DNA from: Tetrapyrgos nigripes
Taxonomy: Eukaryota > Basidiomycota > Agaricomycetes > Agaricales > Campanellaceae
Direction: 5' to 3'
Assembly: GCA_013368315.1 (NCBI GenBank)
Contig: JAACJM010000079.1
Coordinates: 248,001-312,000 of the forward strand
Length of the DNA stretch: 64,000 nucleotides
The translations under genes and the position numbers were made by a program. How positions within the stretch are numbered: the first letter of the stretch is position 1; the number at the start of each line of letters is the position of its first letter. Positions 22,858-34,712 of this stretch are shown here, piece by piece. Under the pieces are notes generated by a model. It did not search any database and had not been told where the DNA came from. It was given only the letters and a program-made list of their open reading frames with translations.

Positions 22858-23898
22858 CTAGGCCTCCCCCCTACTCCGCCGCCAAGGGCAGCTCTTGTCT
22901 TGATGTCTTTTCACTGACGACGGTGCAAACTCATTACCACACTGTGAGCATTTTACTTTCACCCCGCGATGGGACTGAAGGTGGACTAATAGGAGGCCAA
23001 GATCAGCAAGTAGCGGAGTTTTCAGTTTTAAAACGTACAGTTCAAGTTGTGTCTTGCAGTGAAAGTTTGGGGACAGTCTGGGACAGTGCACTTAAAAAGC
23101 TTGTTGGTATCACTAATACGCCGTTTCATGCGAGCTGCTCTTTCGACCGCGTCTGTAGCCACCCGGTGTTTGGATATTTCATGAGGCATCAGAGGATATC
23201 CAGCCATAGTGCCGCTGAATTCTGTCGTCAGTGCGAGGGGAGAGACGGTGGAATCTATGCTTGGGGAATCCCAAGGCGAAAGGAAGGTGAAGTTTAGACC
23301 ACTAGCGACATGGTTCATTCCAACCCAGGTTGTCTCCTCAGCCGATGCGTCTGCATAATAAGACATGGAAGAAAGTGGCGCAGACGGATACGTTCGGGAA
23401 TCTGGAAGAGCCTTGGATTGAGCGCTCTGAGGGCCATAAATTGAACTTCCAATGCCATAGTATGGGTCATTGGCCGAATGCTGCTGCGAAGTGCTGTTCA
23501 GAGCCATCAAGCCGACGTTTGCAGGGAGGTTATGTCCAGAAAACCATCTACGATGCATATGGTGCGTATATCGAATGCAGTGGCCGCGTGAGTGATCAGC
23601 GACATAGTTTGAGAGTTTTAAACGCTCACTCATTAGGCTTTTGGCAGTGCATCTGAACGGTGGGCTGGCTTTGTCCTTGCCCAGCAGAGGGATTAACAGG
23701 GTAGACCGTGGTCGTTGGGGTAAGCCTGTAATTGGAGGTATTAGTTGAAGGAATCAAGTAGTATCTAACATTGGGAGACTCGCCCGTATTCTGGTTCGCA
23801 CACATGTTGAATATTCGTTTGTTGTCCGGCAGGGGAACGGCCTGCTGTGGTGACACTGTAGAGCCTGCGGCGAAGGTGAGCGATCCTTTCGAGGACAT
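22858..23898 (-). CDS. C2H2 zinc-finger protein, probable transcription factor
   Basis: Three exons (23898-23630, 23547-23039, 22985-22858) join in frame to 906 bases, 301 residues plus stop. The N-terminal two thirds are low-complexity and Ser/Thr/Pro-rich. The C-terminal end holds a classical finger, FKCTVPDCPQTFTARHNLN joined across the last intron to HLQSHR (Cys-x4-Cys...His-x3-His), and a second variant finger, VKCSQCGNEFAPSSVKRH, ending in Cys (C2HC). A basic tail follows. This arrangement is common in Agaricomycete regulators; DNA binding in the nucleus is inferred and the target is unknown. The start could lie further upstream: an extra open stretch at 24100-23915 and a TATA-like TTTATAAA near 24160 (minus sense) suggest an additional 5' exon I could not join in frame. 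Confidence 0.65.
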
Positions 23899-23909
23899 AA
23901 CCTCAAGAC

Positions 23910-24170
23910 ATTCACCGTTTATCCCGAGTATAGTTGTAGGCCATGATTGGAGCTGGGGTTTGGGAACGAGTCATTGCAGATTCCTGCTTAAATATCATTG
24001 GGTTGTAAGCTGTGGCTGGGAAAAGAGAGAACATTCTTTGGCGCTTAATCGTGCATTGTAATTTGTCAGTGCATATCGACCCATATTCGGAGAGAGCCAC
24101 GAGAGAGCCACGAGATAAGGTACAAGTCCTAAAAGAGGAGAGATCTGAAACTCAAACTTTATAAATCCAT
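23910..24170 (-). promoter_or_regulatory. Putative promoter/5' exon of the C2H2 gene
   Basis: In minus sense, GATTTATAAAGTTTGAG (near 24160) is a TATA-like box about 60 bases upstream of an open stretch starting with ATG at 24100. Position fits a transcription start for the zinc-finger gene. Only the sequence pattern supports this. Confidence 0.3.
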
Positions 24171-25617
24171 CAGGACGACGAGTCGTTAGCTTGATATAGA
24201 CAATACATCTCTACAGCGATCCCAATAGAACATAATAGCAGAAGCTGCGGCGTTTCCAATGCAAAGTGATTTTGTGAATGCATGAAACTTCATAGTGTAC
24301 TACAGGGTGACGAAGCCACTCCAGTGGATAACCGAGTGTAGAAAAGCATACGGAACCTTAACAGGGATAATTCTATTGGGCAGTGGGGGAGTCCCGCCGA
24401 AGGAAAAACTGGAAATGATTTTTGCTGTATGCAGTGGAACATCATGGATAACATTGTGACCCGAAATCCAGGGCCGGGTAAGTACCTCGGCCTCCTTCAG
24501 CGAGCGAACGAAGAGATAAGGTTCGGGCTTTTGATCTTGCAAGTAAATTCCCAGCAGGTACTGTAAGTACTGAAAAATATGCAATGTTATTTGGAACTTG
24601 AAGATCTTCAATAAACGAAGTACAGTAAAACACGTATTCCATCAACGAGAGCTAACGTAGGAGTTGGTTTGGGCTTTCCTTTATAGAGTGCTGAGGACTA
24701 TACCAGTGATACCTGGCGCACAATGAGGGAATACCAGTGGGAAGTGTCTTGAGGAGCGTTGCCACCATCAGAGCATTTGACAGTTGGGTGCCGATAAGAA
24801 GCTCAGAAATATCTACAGGGCTGGTAAGAAGGCTTCAGTCATTCACAGGAATCGATGGTAAGTGGGTCAAAGGATAAATGAGTATCTTATTGCTTGACAT
24901 ACGGAATGGGTACTGATAATGGGTAGGACCATGCATACCTAGGTAAGCATGGAACTTTATAGCTTTCGCCGGAACGCATAAAAGTAGCATCGAGGCAGTA
25001 GGCACTGTTCGGTATTTGCCGACGCGCCCATTGTACGCATTCGGAGCCTTCAGCGCTGCCGAGGGAAACCCGCACTTACAAGCCCACTTCGAAGGGTTTT
25101 CCCAAAATACCACTGGGTAATGGGGTTTCTGGGGTTTCCATTAGAATTATCCCCTTAACAGCAGGGTGAATACCAACAGCAGGAAGAACCTAGTATCGAT
25201 GTTGTGGCGCAAGTGCGAGGGCACCGAAGTACATATACCATTTTCCAGAACTCGAGAACATCATCGGGTACGAATTTCCGCCGGAGAGCTTGGTAGCTTA
25301 TGATTGGGCCTGACAGTATAAGCAGTTCCCCAAATCCACAAGAACCCTCAAATATCGTCTTCAAGCGTAGCTTGAGAAGGCTCAGACCTTGGGGGCCCGC
25401 CACAGGAGGAGTATATTAACGGACTAGGTCCAGAATCTGATACCCAGAGGGTCCGCACAGAAAGTTACAGGGCGACGAGATAGAAACGAGAAGTCATACA
25501 TGCATGTGCATCTTCACTGTTATATGCCTAAAGAGCGGAACCTCACTACTTAATCAAGCTTCCCCAATTGATATCTGGAGCCATTTATTCAGTCGGATGA
25601 GGACGAGAAACGTTTAA
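24171..25617. other. Stretch without a recognised gene
   Basis: Minus-strand frames at 25403-25155, 25113-24835 and 24611-24300 are open for 80-100 codons and could be exons of one gene, but I could not join them in frame convincingly and recognise no motif. I leave it uncalled. Confidence 0.3.
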
Positions 25618-26993
25618 CGACTCACACATCCTCAATCCGCCTCTCGTACAACCTGACAGTAGCTCCTTTGTTAAGAGTCCCTTTTGCAGCTCTTGGAAAT
25701 GGCTTATCGTTGGAAGCGATGAGGATCATCTCCTTGGAAATCTGGCTGTATTGAGGGACAACTTTGTTCATCTTTTCAAGGATAGGCCTATTAAAAGAGT
25801 CGTGGCATCAGCAACCTGGAGCTCCTCGTTTTACGCAGGTACAGCGAAGACTAACCGAATATGATCCCGAACTCGTGCAGTAAACGGCGCGGCTCAACTC
25901 CGGCTAGTCGACGAGCCGAGCCCCATTGAATTGGCTCATGACTGGCTCAGCCTCCAGCTCGAATTGTCAAAAGCCGGCTTACTTAGAATCCTTCTGGAGG
26001 CTCACTCATAAATGTCCCAAAAATTAGCTGCACATGTCTCTCGGTAGCTGACATGAGCGTAGTCTTGGAAGCCTCTACCAAGACATCGGGATAGACGTGC
26101 CCTCGACCGAATACTTACGACCCGACCTCTAAGTTCCTTGGCCCTTGGGGCTTGCCGTTCGCGCATGGACAACTCTCTTCAGTAAGCAAAGAGGGCGTTC
26201 CGATTTCTGTCCCGGCCCATAACACGCGCAGTACAACTCCATGCGAAGCCAAATGATCACCAGCGTTACTCGATATAAATCCGCTTCCGGTGAGCTGTGT
26301 ATATGTGCCGTGTCAGTAAACAATTCACCAGAAAAAAGTCAAATCAGAGTAGAGGAAGACTCACGACGAAAATCTGGGTTTTCAGAACCGAGACTGCTTT
26401 CTCAGATCGTGCAAAGCTGCTAAAAAAATTGGGCTGGGAGAAGAATGCTGTCTGTTGCTTTAGTGCGTTCCAGGTGTTCGAGATTGACGCTGGTCGTGAT
26501 TATTCTACGATTATCGTTCTCTTGAATGATTTGGCGACTGCATCGGGAGATATCAAAAACGAGATAGGGAACGGCTTGAAAAAAGAAGCTAGATGTAAGA
26601 ATCAAGCGTGTTCCGATCCAAAGGACGACTCACCGTGAACCCAACCTTCATCATTCCGGTGATTATAGCAGAGAAAACAATGGTGTCTACTAGAGCGGCA
26701 ATGATAGCAATTATCTCCCCTGGGCGTGCACTTCCGGTATTCCGGATTGCAGCTCCAGCTCTATGAGCTACGCGAACGTATTCCAGCATGGAAATTATCG
26801 TTGCTTGGTCGCTTTCATCGTTGGCGAAAGTGTAGATAGGGAAGCCAGGATTATGTTCTAGATGGAAGTCTAGCACTTCAAGGATGGATCGTTGGGTAGA
26901 CAGAGCCAGAGGAGGGTAAATGGGCGCGTCAGCAGGCATAAGGACTTGGGGAGCATATGAAGAACGAACCACGGGTTTAAAACCTTTCAGCAC
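25618..26993 (-). pseudogene. Adenylate-forming enzyme copy B, internally deleted and interrupted
   Basis: The start region (ATG at 26939, or 26993) reads ALSTQRSILEVLDFHLEHN and RPGEIIAIIAALVDTIVFSA, a clear but diverged relative of copies A, C and D. In the second exon the reading jumps from NDNRRIITTSVN directly to LEHLERTKATDSILLP. About 150 residues, including the P-loop Ser-Gly-Ser-Thr-Gly, are missing. Further pieces match exon 4 (TGSGFISSNAGDHLASHG) and the C-terminal exon at 25.8-25.62 kb (QYSQISKEMILIASNDKPFP). A GGCTCGG-rich insertion separates the latter two at about 25.87-25.99 kb. It cannot bind ATP, and is older than the A/C/D duplication judging by its divergence. Confidence 0.75.
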
Positions 26994-27424
26994 CCGTTTA
27001 GCTCAAGCATGTTGATGCACGTATACGTTTGATGGTTCATAGCAGTTGGCAACCGTGAGTTTGCAGTGCCTGCAAGTGAAACGAGAGTCAGACGGCGAAT
27101 GCATTGGGTTAAGTCAGGTGCATCAGTAGTAACCAATATTCCGTGGCCAGTAGTTGGGAAATATCAAATCTCTGGTGCTCGGAAACGGATTCGAAAACTT
27201 TAAATTTCCGAAGCCTTCGGCAAGCGATCCGATTGGCTCGGATCTGCTTCCGATAGATTTCTGAAGCACGAAAATCTTTCGTTTCCAAACGAGTTTCAAG
27301 TTCCTGGTCGCTCGAAAGCTTGACCTTTCCTAACTAACTTTTGACGAGTGAATATTGGTTACTGCTGGGTGTGTCGTTCACGACATCCACCAAGACGCGC
27401 TCGCTTCCAACCGTCCTGGACCCA

Positions 27425-28104
27425 ATGCTTTGTAGAGAACTCCGGGACTACATCATCGACTGCATACCGGAAAGTGATGTCAAAATTTTGCAGTCTTGCT
27501 CTCTCGTCTGCTGCGAATAGCGTCCTCAAAGTCAGCACCAACTTTTCAACAAAAAAAACTTTACCACCAGGTTGAAGCGCTTCCTAGAGATAGCTGCCAC
27601 CTGCCAAACTATCTTGCATGCAGTGGAGGATCTCCGCATATCGCATACATCCCTGGACGATTTCGGAGATTTGCAACCTCCCTTCCCCAATCTCCAGAGG
27701 TTGGAGATAGCAGGAATATGGAATTACTCTCCCGCTGAATTCACCGACTTGCTCTTCACAAAACTGAAGTGCTCCAGCCTTCGCCAGTTTATCACGCACG
27801 GGCTGTGCCTAGCCAACCAACAATCCTTAGTATCCTTGTTTCGGGCAGTAGGCCACTCAATCTTTCAACACCATCATCTCTAGACTACCTCGCCGTCCAT
27901 GATTGTGATTTCCGCTGGGAAGTCAGCTCAGATACGGATCTCATTACCCTCTATTTCCTTAACCCTACGCTCTCATTACACCCCTCCTGCAGGACGTTCT
28001 ACCAATTTGCTCCCTCCCTTCGCCAGTTCAAATTTCGAGGACTTCGATCCCTTGTCATTCACAAATACTACCCAGGCCTCCCCTACTACCCAACCCGCGG
28101 TTAA
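27425..28104 (+). pseudogene. F-box / leucine-rich protein, broken
   Basis: From the ATG at 27425 the frame reads LRDYIIDCIPESDVKILQSC then SLVC, the F-box pattern of basidiomycete substrate-adaptor proteins of SCF ubiquitin ligases. Codon 27518-27520 is TAG exactly where the family has Trp (S-L-V-C-x-x-W), then RPQSQHQLF continues in frame. Downstream segments (FPNLQRLEIAGIW, SLDYLAVHDCDFRW, LRQFKFRGLRSLVIHKYY) look like leucine-rich repeat strands, with a frame change near 27845. A nonsense codon plus a frameshift make it a pseudogene. Agaricomycetes carry large, fast-turning F-box families, so one decayed copy is not surprising. Confidence 0.65.
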
Positions 28105-29403
28105 TAAACAACTTCATTAGCCGATACCGCGAAGACCTTCACGTGAGTTCATCATGAAAAGTGTAGATTATATGTCAAATCATGTATAGCCTACCTCTAC
28201 ATACCATAGAATAACAGACTTACCAGATCAGGTACCTCATGTTTTCTCTGATAAACAAATGAACTTTCTTATCAGTGAAGGTATAGTAAGGTATGGTCAG
28301 ATATTTCCTGCCTTTTCAGGTATTCTACACCTCATCAGCAGACCAATATCTGAAAAGGCAGACAATGCCAGAGCATACCAGAGAATATCAGGTAAGGTTG
28401 GGTATATCAGGAGTGCGCATGTAGCTGTAGCATATTCAGATGACACTCAAGCAATCAAATTTTTAAAGTAAACAAACTTTATTCACTGAGGCTATAGCTA
28501 TGGACAGACATCATGTATATATAAGTGTGTACAGTACTATACTCAGCATGGCGTAACGCACACCCTATCCACAATGAGGTTGACACACCTGGGGTCATAC
28601 AGTCAGTGTCAGTGAATGCGAGGAGTTGAAGTGAAACTTACATTGCAAAAGTAATGCATCAGCGATCACACTGTAAAAAAAAAGTCAAAAACGGTGCATA
28701 CACGCATAAGGGCAGAGAATGCTTACAAAAAAGCAGGGACAGTGGGGCACGATAGTCAGGAGAATGAAGAGAACAAACTTCAATAAAGGCGTACCTTATC
28801 AATCAAGATATATGCGAACAATGTCTTGCCATCAATGCCGCATATAGCAGCTAGAGAGACTGCAAGGGGTTACAACGGCAAACGACAAGTCAGCGACAGA
28901 GACTCTGCGGTCGTTATTGTTGTTGTTGCCAGCCCATAAGCGTCAGGGACCATGGCAGGAGACGAGGAGGGCGTATGGTCGATAGAGTCGTATAGGGTCT
29001 ATAGGCGGATGAAGTAGATTTGATGAGTGTCAAAGGGGATAAAGAAGAGAAAAAAGATGAGTACGGCGTTGAAATCGTACAAGGATTTGTAAACACACCT
29101 AAATCCCATCCTCGCCTTTTCCCTTTCCACAAGAATTCCAAAGCAACAGCCTACTATAGTGAGATGAAGAATGATTGCAGGAGCCAGGTTAGAGAGAGGC
29201 GAGAGAAGTACGGAGGGTACCGCGACTCACAGCTTTCACTACTCCACCAGGCGGACTGCATTTGGACTGAGGCTTTTCACTGTTCAGTGAGCAAGAAGAT
29301 GGCGATGCGTAAAAAAGTCACTCACCGTCATCCTTGAGGAGCTGGAGACTGGGCGAGTTGCTGAAGGTGGGGCATAGAAGTCGGGAGGCGTGTGTTGAGG
29401 GTA
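28105..29403. other. Intergenic stretch up to the left end of the inverted duplication
   Basis: Contains an imperfect inverted pair around CTGCCTTTTCAG (28309 and 28351, opposite strands) inside a segment rich in ATCAGGTA-like words, perhaps a worn MITE. Between 29300 and 29404 a minus-strand reading ending at a splice-like GTGAGTGAC could be a fragment of an unrelated gene cut by the duplication breakpoint. Nothing else is supported. Confidence 0.3.
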
Positions 29404-29463
29404 GTTGATCGTCATGACATTGAGAGGAGACAATATTACTTCAAATCAAAAGGAATACGCACC

Positions 29464-30974
29464 AGAAATTGGCATCTAAACAGTCCTCCTCCGTAAGGAA
29501 TCCATCTGACCTTCACTCGTTTAGTAAAAGCGAATGCGCTCCAATCCTCTGGGTCCAGGTCTTCAGTCGAAATTAATGTTGGACCACCACACTCTGTCGC
29601 TGCCCGTGTAACACGAAGACGGACTCCACGAGACACTAGTTGGTCGCCTGCGTTGGTAGGTACGAAGCCGCCTCCGGTGATCTACAAAAATTTCATGTAC
29701 CTTCGTATCAGTTGAAAGCTCGAGGCAGTGCGTGCCAAGTATTAGTGTACTGAGACTCACCACATAATCCAACTCTCTCAAAACCTCAATCGCCTTCTCA
29801 TCTCTCGCGAACATACTAATAAAATGCGGGAAACAAAGGATTGCTGTCGCTTTTGTGCGTTTCAGGTGATCGATGGTGTTGTCAGGTGTAGCAGTTACTG
29901 GTAGGGCCCCCGGTTGCGTTACCGCAGGAGGAAAGACGGCGATAGTAGAGGGCCCGTATAACGCTGAAGCGATCAGAGTGAACACTGCTGATGAGTGGAA
30001 TAGGAGGAGGAGGAGGAGGAGGAAGCCGAAACCCGCTATTCGGATTGGTTTGCCACTCAGGCTGGTCAGACGAGATTTACGGCCCGTTTGGTGGATCATA
30101 TCTGCAAATCGAAGAAGGCTCAGATACAGTAGACAAGAATGAAGATGCAAAAGGGCTTTTAATGAGGATACGAACCTGAGATCAGTGCAAAAGACTTAAA
30201 CGCACGATGTGTGAATCGGATCGTCTTGGGTACTCCGGTAGATCCTGATGAATGCATGCATAACGCTAGATCTTTCCCTTCGTCTGTGGGAAAAAATGGA
30301 TTCGATAATGGAGAAAAGTCGTCTTGAGACGTGTCTCTCCCCAACTTTGGGTAGAGAATCGACAGGCCGGGAGCTTCCTCGAATATGCACTCGGCACGGT
30401 ATGTGAGATCGAGGTTCTCTCGGATACTAACGAGGAAGCTGTGCAGGGTGGCGTCGGTGGTGATGATACGGTGGATATTGTTCCCTTGGATGAGTTGGGC
30501 GATTGTATCTGGTGGGAGGAAGGTGGAGATTGGGAATGGCTGGGAATTGCCAAAACAAGTCAGAGTTCAAGACCTCAGATTCCATTGAAAAAAGTAGTCG
30601 GAACGCTGGAACACTCACCACCAATCCAACCTTGATCATTCCGGCAACTAAAGCGGAATAAACAAAAGAGTCGAGAACAGCGACGATAGCGACGATTTCT
30701 CCAGGTTGAGGTCCTGCACCTGCACCTGTATTTGCATCACGAATGCTAGTGCCATTGACGATGGCACTTCAGGCTCTATGACCTACCCGAACGTATTCGA
30801 GTATCGAGATTTCTGTCAGTCTATCGGGATCGCTTTCATCGTTGGCAAAAACATAGAGAGGAAATTCTGGATTATGCTCTAGATGGAGGTCTAGTAGCTG
30901 CGGTAAGGAGAGTTGGGTAGAGATGTTTTCGAGGGATGGATACACTGGGACGGGATGCGCTGAGTAGCAGACAT
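29464..30974 (-). pseudogene. Adenylate-forming enzyme copy C, truncated and frameshifted
   Basis: Exons 1-4 of the copy A gene are present (ATG at 30974); exons 5-9 are absent because the duplication breaks in intron 4. One base is missing shortly after the start relative to copies A and D (the run encoding Thr-Pro-Val-Pro), shifting the frame. In exon 1 the codon for Gly in the A-H-R-A-G-S motif reads TGA (near 30769). Exon 3 contains an expanded GGA/TCC microsatellite (about 30003-30021) giving a run of seven leucines in FGFLLLLLLLFHSSAV. The P-loop and A5-like motifs are still readable. The gene is dead by several independent lesions. Confidence 0.85.
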
Positions 30975-32700
30975 CGCAGCGGTTAGTGGTTTGGTGTCAA
31001 CTGAAAGACCTGAAGATTTGATGGGCTAGGCCATGATGATCAAGCCACTGATTAACCGTTTTATAACCCTTCTACATCACTCCATAGGCGAGCATCACGA
31101 CGTATGATTCATCATGCATCATGCATGCGTCCGAGAGCGTGGTGAGCACATAGTAAGGCGATTTATTTCGAGCACAATGGGTATGACAGCAGGCTGCGCT
31201 ATTAGCAGTTCAACTTGTTGACCTTCCGTGGAATCGGCCAGTTCTTGTGTCTTTTCAATAACTTGCTTCCAGTTGGCTGTAAGCAAAGGATCGTAAAAGT
31301 CGGTTATACGGGCTAGATTAGAACGTACTTACATATAATGTGTAGGGTGAAGTTGGCGAAAAGGAATCCGCCAGTTTTTGTGTTTCTTTCCAATAACTTG
31401 CTTACAGTTGGCTGTAAGCAAAGGATAGTAAAACTCAGGTATACGGATTATATTAGAATGTACTTACATATAGTGGGCAGGGTGAAGTTGGCTAACAGCC
31501 TGTTGCGTTCGAAACGGACCGCCACTCGCACATGTGCATTACGGCCTCGATGAGAACGCTCCTGTCTTCATTTTGTTACTTATGCATTTTTCTTGACTAT
31601 GGAAGACTTGGCCATTATTGCTCAAGCGCGGGTACCGTTGAATGAGAGAACCTGTGAACACTGCTCGACAAACTATCAAAATGAGCACTCGGGTAGTAGG
31701 ATGCAAGGTCTCACCACAACTTGAATGTCTTCAATCATCGCGAAGATCATTAGACTGCGCCGAGCGGCCATTTTCATAAGGAAAAGCGTGTTCGATCGTA
31801 TTACAACTTACGAGTCCTGCCTGCATGGAAATTACGAGATTAGTCGGCGGCGCTCTTTATTTTCAGATAACGGGCAGAGCTCACGTATTCGTATTGCAAT
31901 CTATAACCCAGCCAAGCTTCTCGTGACAGTTCGTCACGGTGTAGGGTCAGAGTATCGTCAGATAGAGACCTCTAAGACTTGCTGGACTTGGGAACGATGA
32001 AGTTGCCAACGAGATTTGTAGAGCCAGATATTGCGATGTAGGGGCAAGTAATTCAGGCTGATAGATGCACACGAAGACGACCGAACGTACTGGTTCAAAG
32101 CTCGAGATTCAGAAAAAGTTCGTGTCGAACCCCTAACCCTAAGCGACAACTTACGTGCCTTCGGCAAATCCGCCGCATGCCCGAGCCTGCTAAATTCAAA
32201 ACTCCACCGTGACCTACTTTGGCTTACTGGCTTTGTCAACTTACCACTGGCTATACACATATTTCTCAGCATCCCAACTGGGTCCCATGTTTGTGAGTAC
32301 GCTCATCTGTCAGTACATGTCGTGCCCGAGCCTTGGGCCTCCAACCCCTTCCAGCTCTGTCGCACGCAATTTGGCATCATGCGGCATACATACTGATACC
32401 TCCCTCAGCATATGCATTCCAGGTAATCTTCTTTTTTTTGTAATTTAGATTTCACACATACACCCCGAGTCTTAGCTTCGGCCATTACTGTACACTTACA
32501 TGACCGTGACTTGGTTGGAAAGCTTGTTGCTTCAAACAAGGACGCCTTACTACGACGGTGTCGTGACCGTTACCCCAGGCGACTCCGAGTACTCTCGAAA
32601 TCGTGCTTTAAAAACTGGGAATGCTCATGTCAAGAACATCAATCCAATACCTTTTCTCTGTACACCGGTACCACTGGCACGAGTTCAACCAACTTTAGTC

Positions 32701-33576
32701 ATGTCTACTACTACCTACGAAACCTCTCCAGTCATTCCAAGCCAGGAATTGCTCGATCGGAACCTCAAGTACGCCGAGAACCACAAAGGGAAGGTTGGTG
32801 AAGAGAATTGGGGACATTTTCCGAAGACTGCGATTAGTACGTCCCTTTTCAACAATTGCGTCTCCTCTCAAGTTTTCTGGTTTGCTTCTGGTACTAAATC
32901 CTGATCTTAATTGTTCTCGAAATTTGCTTTGACAGTTACGTGTATGGATTGTCGCCTCCAGTGAGTATGAATATGGGTTGAATCGTCGTTGTCGTCGTCG
33001 AATGGCTGACGTGGATGCTAGCCCACAGAAACAACTTGGTCTCGCCGACTCTGATACAACGATCATCCGTAACGGAGGGGGTGAAGTGTAAGTTGCGCGC
33101 AATCCAACTTTTGCTCACTAGTATTTGTGACTGAAAATCGTCCCTCTCTCCTTGTCCTTCCCTTTCGACTGGCGCCGTAACGGGCTCGGGCACTGGCAGT
33201 CGCGAACTCATCAGAAGCATCCTCATCACCCAGAATTTCGGAACTCGTCACTTCGTGTTGATCAAACATACTGATTGTGGCTACTTCAACACTACGATAG
33301 ACGAGGTCATCAAGGGCTTTAAAGCTCACGCTAAAGACCCCAATGCTATCGATGCTTTGGCAGACAAGATTAGGCCGGAGAATGGACCCAAATTGAGTAT
33401 TGATAAGTTTGTTTTGCGAGATGTGGAGTATTTGAGGAGAGTCCTTTGATTTATCCCGACACGAAGGTTACGGGATGGGCTTTTGATGATAGGACTGGGA
33501 AGGTGAACCATTTTCGTTATAGTGTCCTCTTTCACCTTTGTACTGACTTGAGTTGCAGATTCGTCAGGTCGCGTAG
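32701..33576 (+). pseudogene. Beta-carbonic anhydrase copy 1, frameshifted near the end
   Basis: Exon structure is the same as copy 2 (41204-42031): MSTTTYETSPVIPSQELLD start, CMDCRL (zinc Cys and the Asp/Arg pair), SDTTIIRNGGGE, and LIKHTDCGYFN (zinc His and Cys). At about 33434 the run GAGGGAG of copy 2 reads GAGGAG, so one G is missing. The frame then ends at 33449 after EYLRRVL, losing about 30 C-terminal residues. The sequence encoding those residues is still present and nearly identical. The active-site motifs are intact, so a truncated product could fold, but the simplest reading is a recent pseudogene. Confidence 0.8.
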
Positions 33577-33874
33577 GCCATCATCCGCAGATAGATAGTT
33601 TAAAGTACTCAAGCATGCCTGCGATTTTATCGAAGTCTTATCGCTTCATGTCTCGATGAATCAATCTCGGAGTTGCTGTTGCATTCTCTTCTTCTTGATA
33701 CACTCCTACTCTAATCACTCGGTACAGCTGCAAGCTGCTATATCAGACGAAACCTTTGTCATTTCTTGTGGTACCCGTACTGACGAACTCGAAACTAATC
33801 ATGTAAACTTGACGAGGGTATACTCGATGAAGGTATACAAAAACCCAATCCTCCTCAGTATGATCAGTCCCTCC

Positions 33875-34712
33875 TTATGCGATACCCTTGGAAGCCTTTC
33901 CAGCGTTCTGTTGATCAATGGCGAGGTTCGTGGCGAGTTTGTTCCTAATCACAAAGTGAAGTGATAAATATCTCACTCAGTACCGAGGTAGAAGCCATAA
34001 ATATCTAAACAAGAAAAAAGACTCACTGTCCATCCTGCAATCTCGTCTGGAAAGTGGCAACGTTGCTGGCTTGTCCAGCGGCCTGGGCTTGAGCGATCTG
34101 TTCCACAACACAACAAAGTCAATGAAGTCAATCTGAAATCTCAAGGACGCGAGGAGCGCTAGTGAAGCCTCACCTGGATATTCAAAACCTGGTTAAACCC
34201 AATCAACTTGAGAACCTTGTTTTGGATTTTTCCGGCTTGGAGAGCGTCCTTTGCAGCTCCAGTAGCAGCGTCGATGGCAGGGCTGTACATCGTACGCCGT
34301 GTGATGAGCTTCATAAAATTAAGTGAAGGGACAAAGTGCTACTCACTTGAAAAGCTGCGTCTCCGCATTCTCCGCAGCCACACGCATGTTCTCGAGAGCT
34401 TGGATGTCAGCTTGTGAGATGGTGAGTATGTCGACGTTCTTGAAAGGGTCTACGAAGACGGCGTTGGCTTTAGTTTGAGCCTGGCCTGCGACACCATCGG
34501 AAATTTGGAAGTCGGCGTAGCTAGAATCATGTTTTAACTTCAGTATGTACTATCTAGTACAGATGACAATGATTAAGGCAAGACACATACGCCAACTCTT
34601 TGAATGCCCGACGAGCGAGTGCTTCACTCTTTGAAGGAACGGGAACGGCTGACACAAATGAAGCCAAGAAGGAAAGGAGAAGAGCAGTGGCGAAGAATGC
34701 AAAACGAGCCAT
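33875..34712 (-). CDS. Small secreted protein of a conserved Agaricomycete family
   Basis: Five exons (34712-34591, 34520-34347, 34282-34174, 34097-34027, 33944-33875) join in frame to 546 bases, 181 residues plus stop. The N-terminus MARFAFFATALLLSFLASF plus VSAVPVPS is a clear signal peptide with a likely cut after VSA. The mature part contains YADFQISDGVAGQAQTKANA, a helix with LENMRVAAENAETQ, NPAIDAATG, and a C-terminal NKLATNLAIDQQNAGKA. I recognise this pattern from small secreted, alanine-rich helical proteins found in many mushroom genomes, somewhat like hydrophobic surface-binding proteins. Function is not established; a cell-surface or extracellular role is inferred. No cysteines are evident. 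It is single copy in the core between the inverted arms. Confidence 0.8.

Larger units (their letters stand above)
29404..33650. repeat. Left arm of large inverted duplication (copy C block)
   Basis: This block (adenylation gene copy C, shared upstream region, carbonic anhydrase copy 1) is mirrored at about 41105-45480. Words such as TTGGCTGTAAGCAAAGGAT, CCTAACCCTAAGCGACAACTT and the carbonic anhydrase exons match nearly base for base in opposite orientation. Left similarity ends within the intron after adenylation exon 4 (about 29404). Right similarity ends in the 3' flank of the carbonic anhydrase gene (AATTTTATCGAAGTCTTATCGC words, about 33640 / 41110). Confidence 0.85.

Noticed and set aside
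24300..25403. Minus-strand open stretches as a multi-exon gene
   Set aside because: Exons could not be joined in frame with good splice sites and no motif was recognisable.
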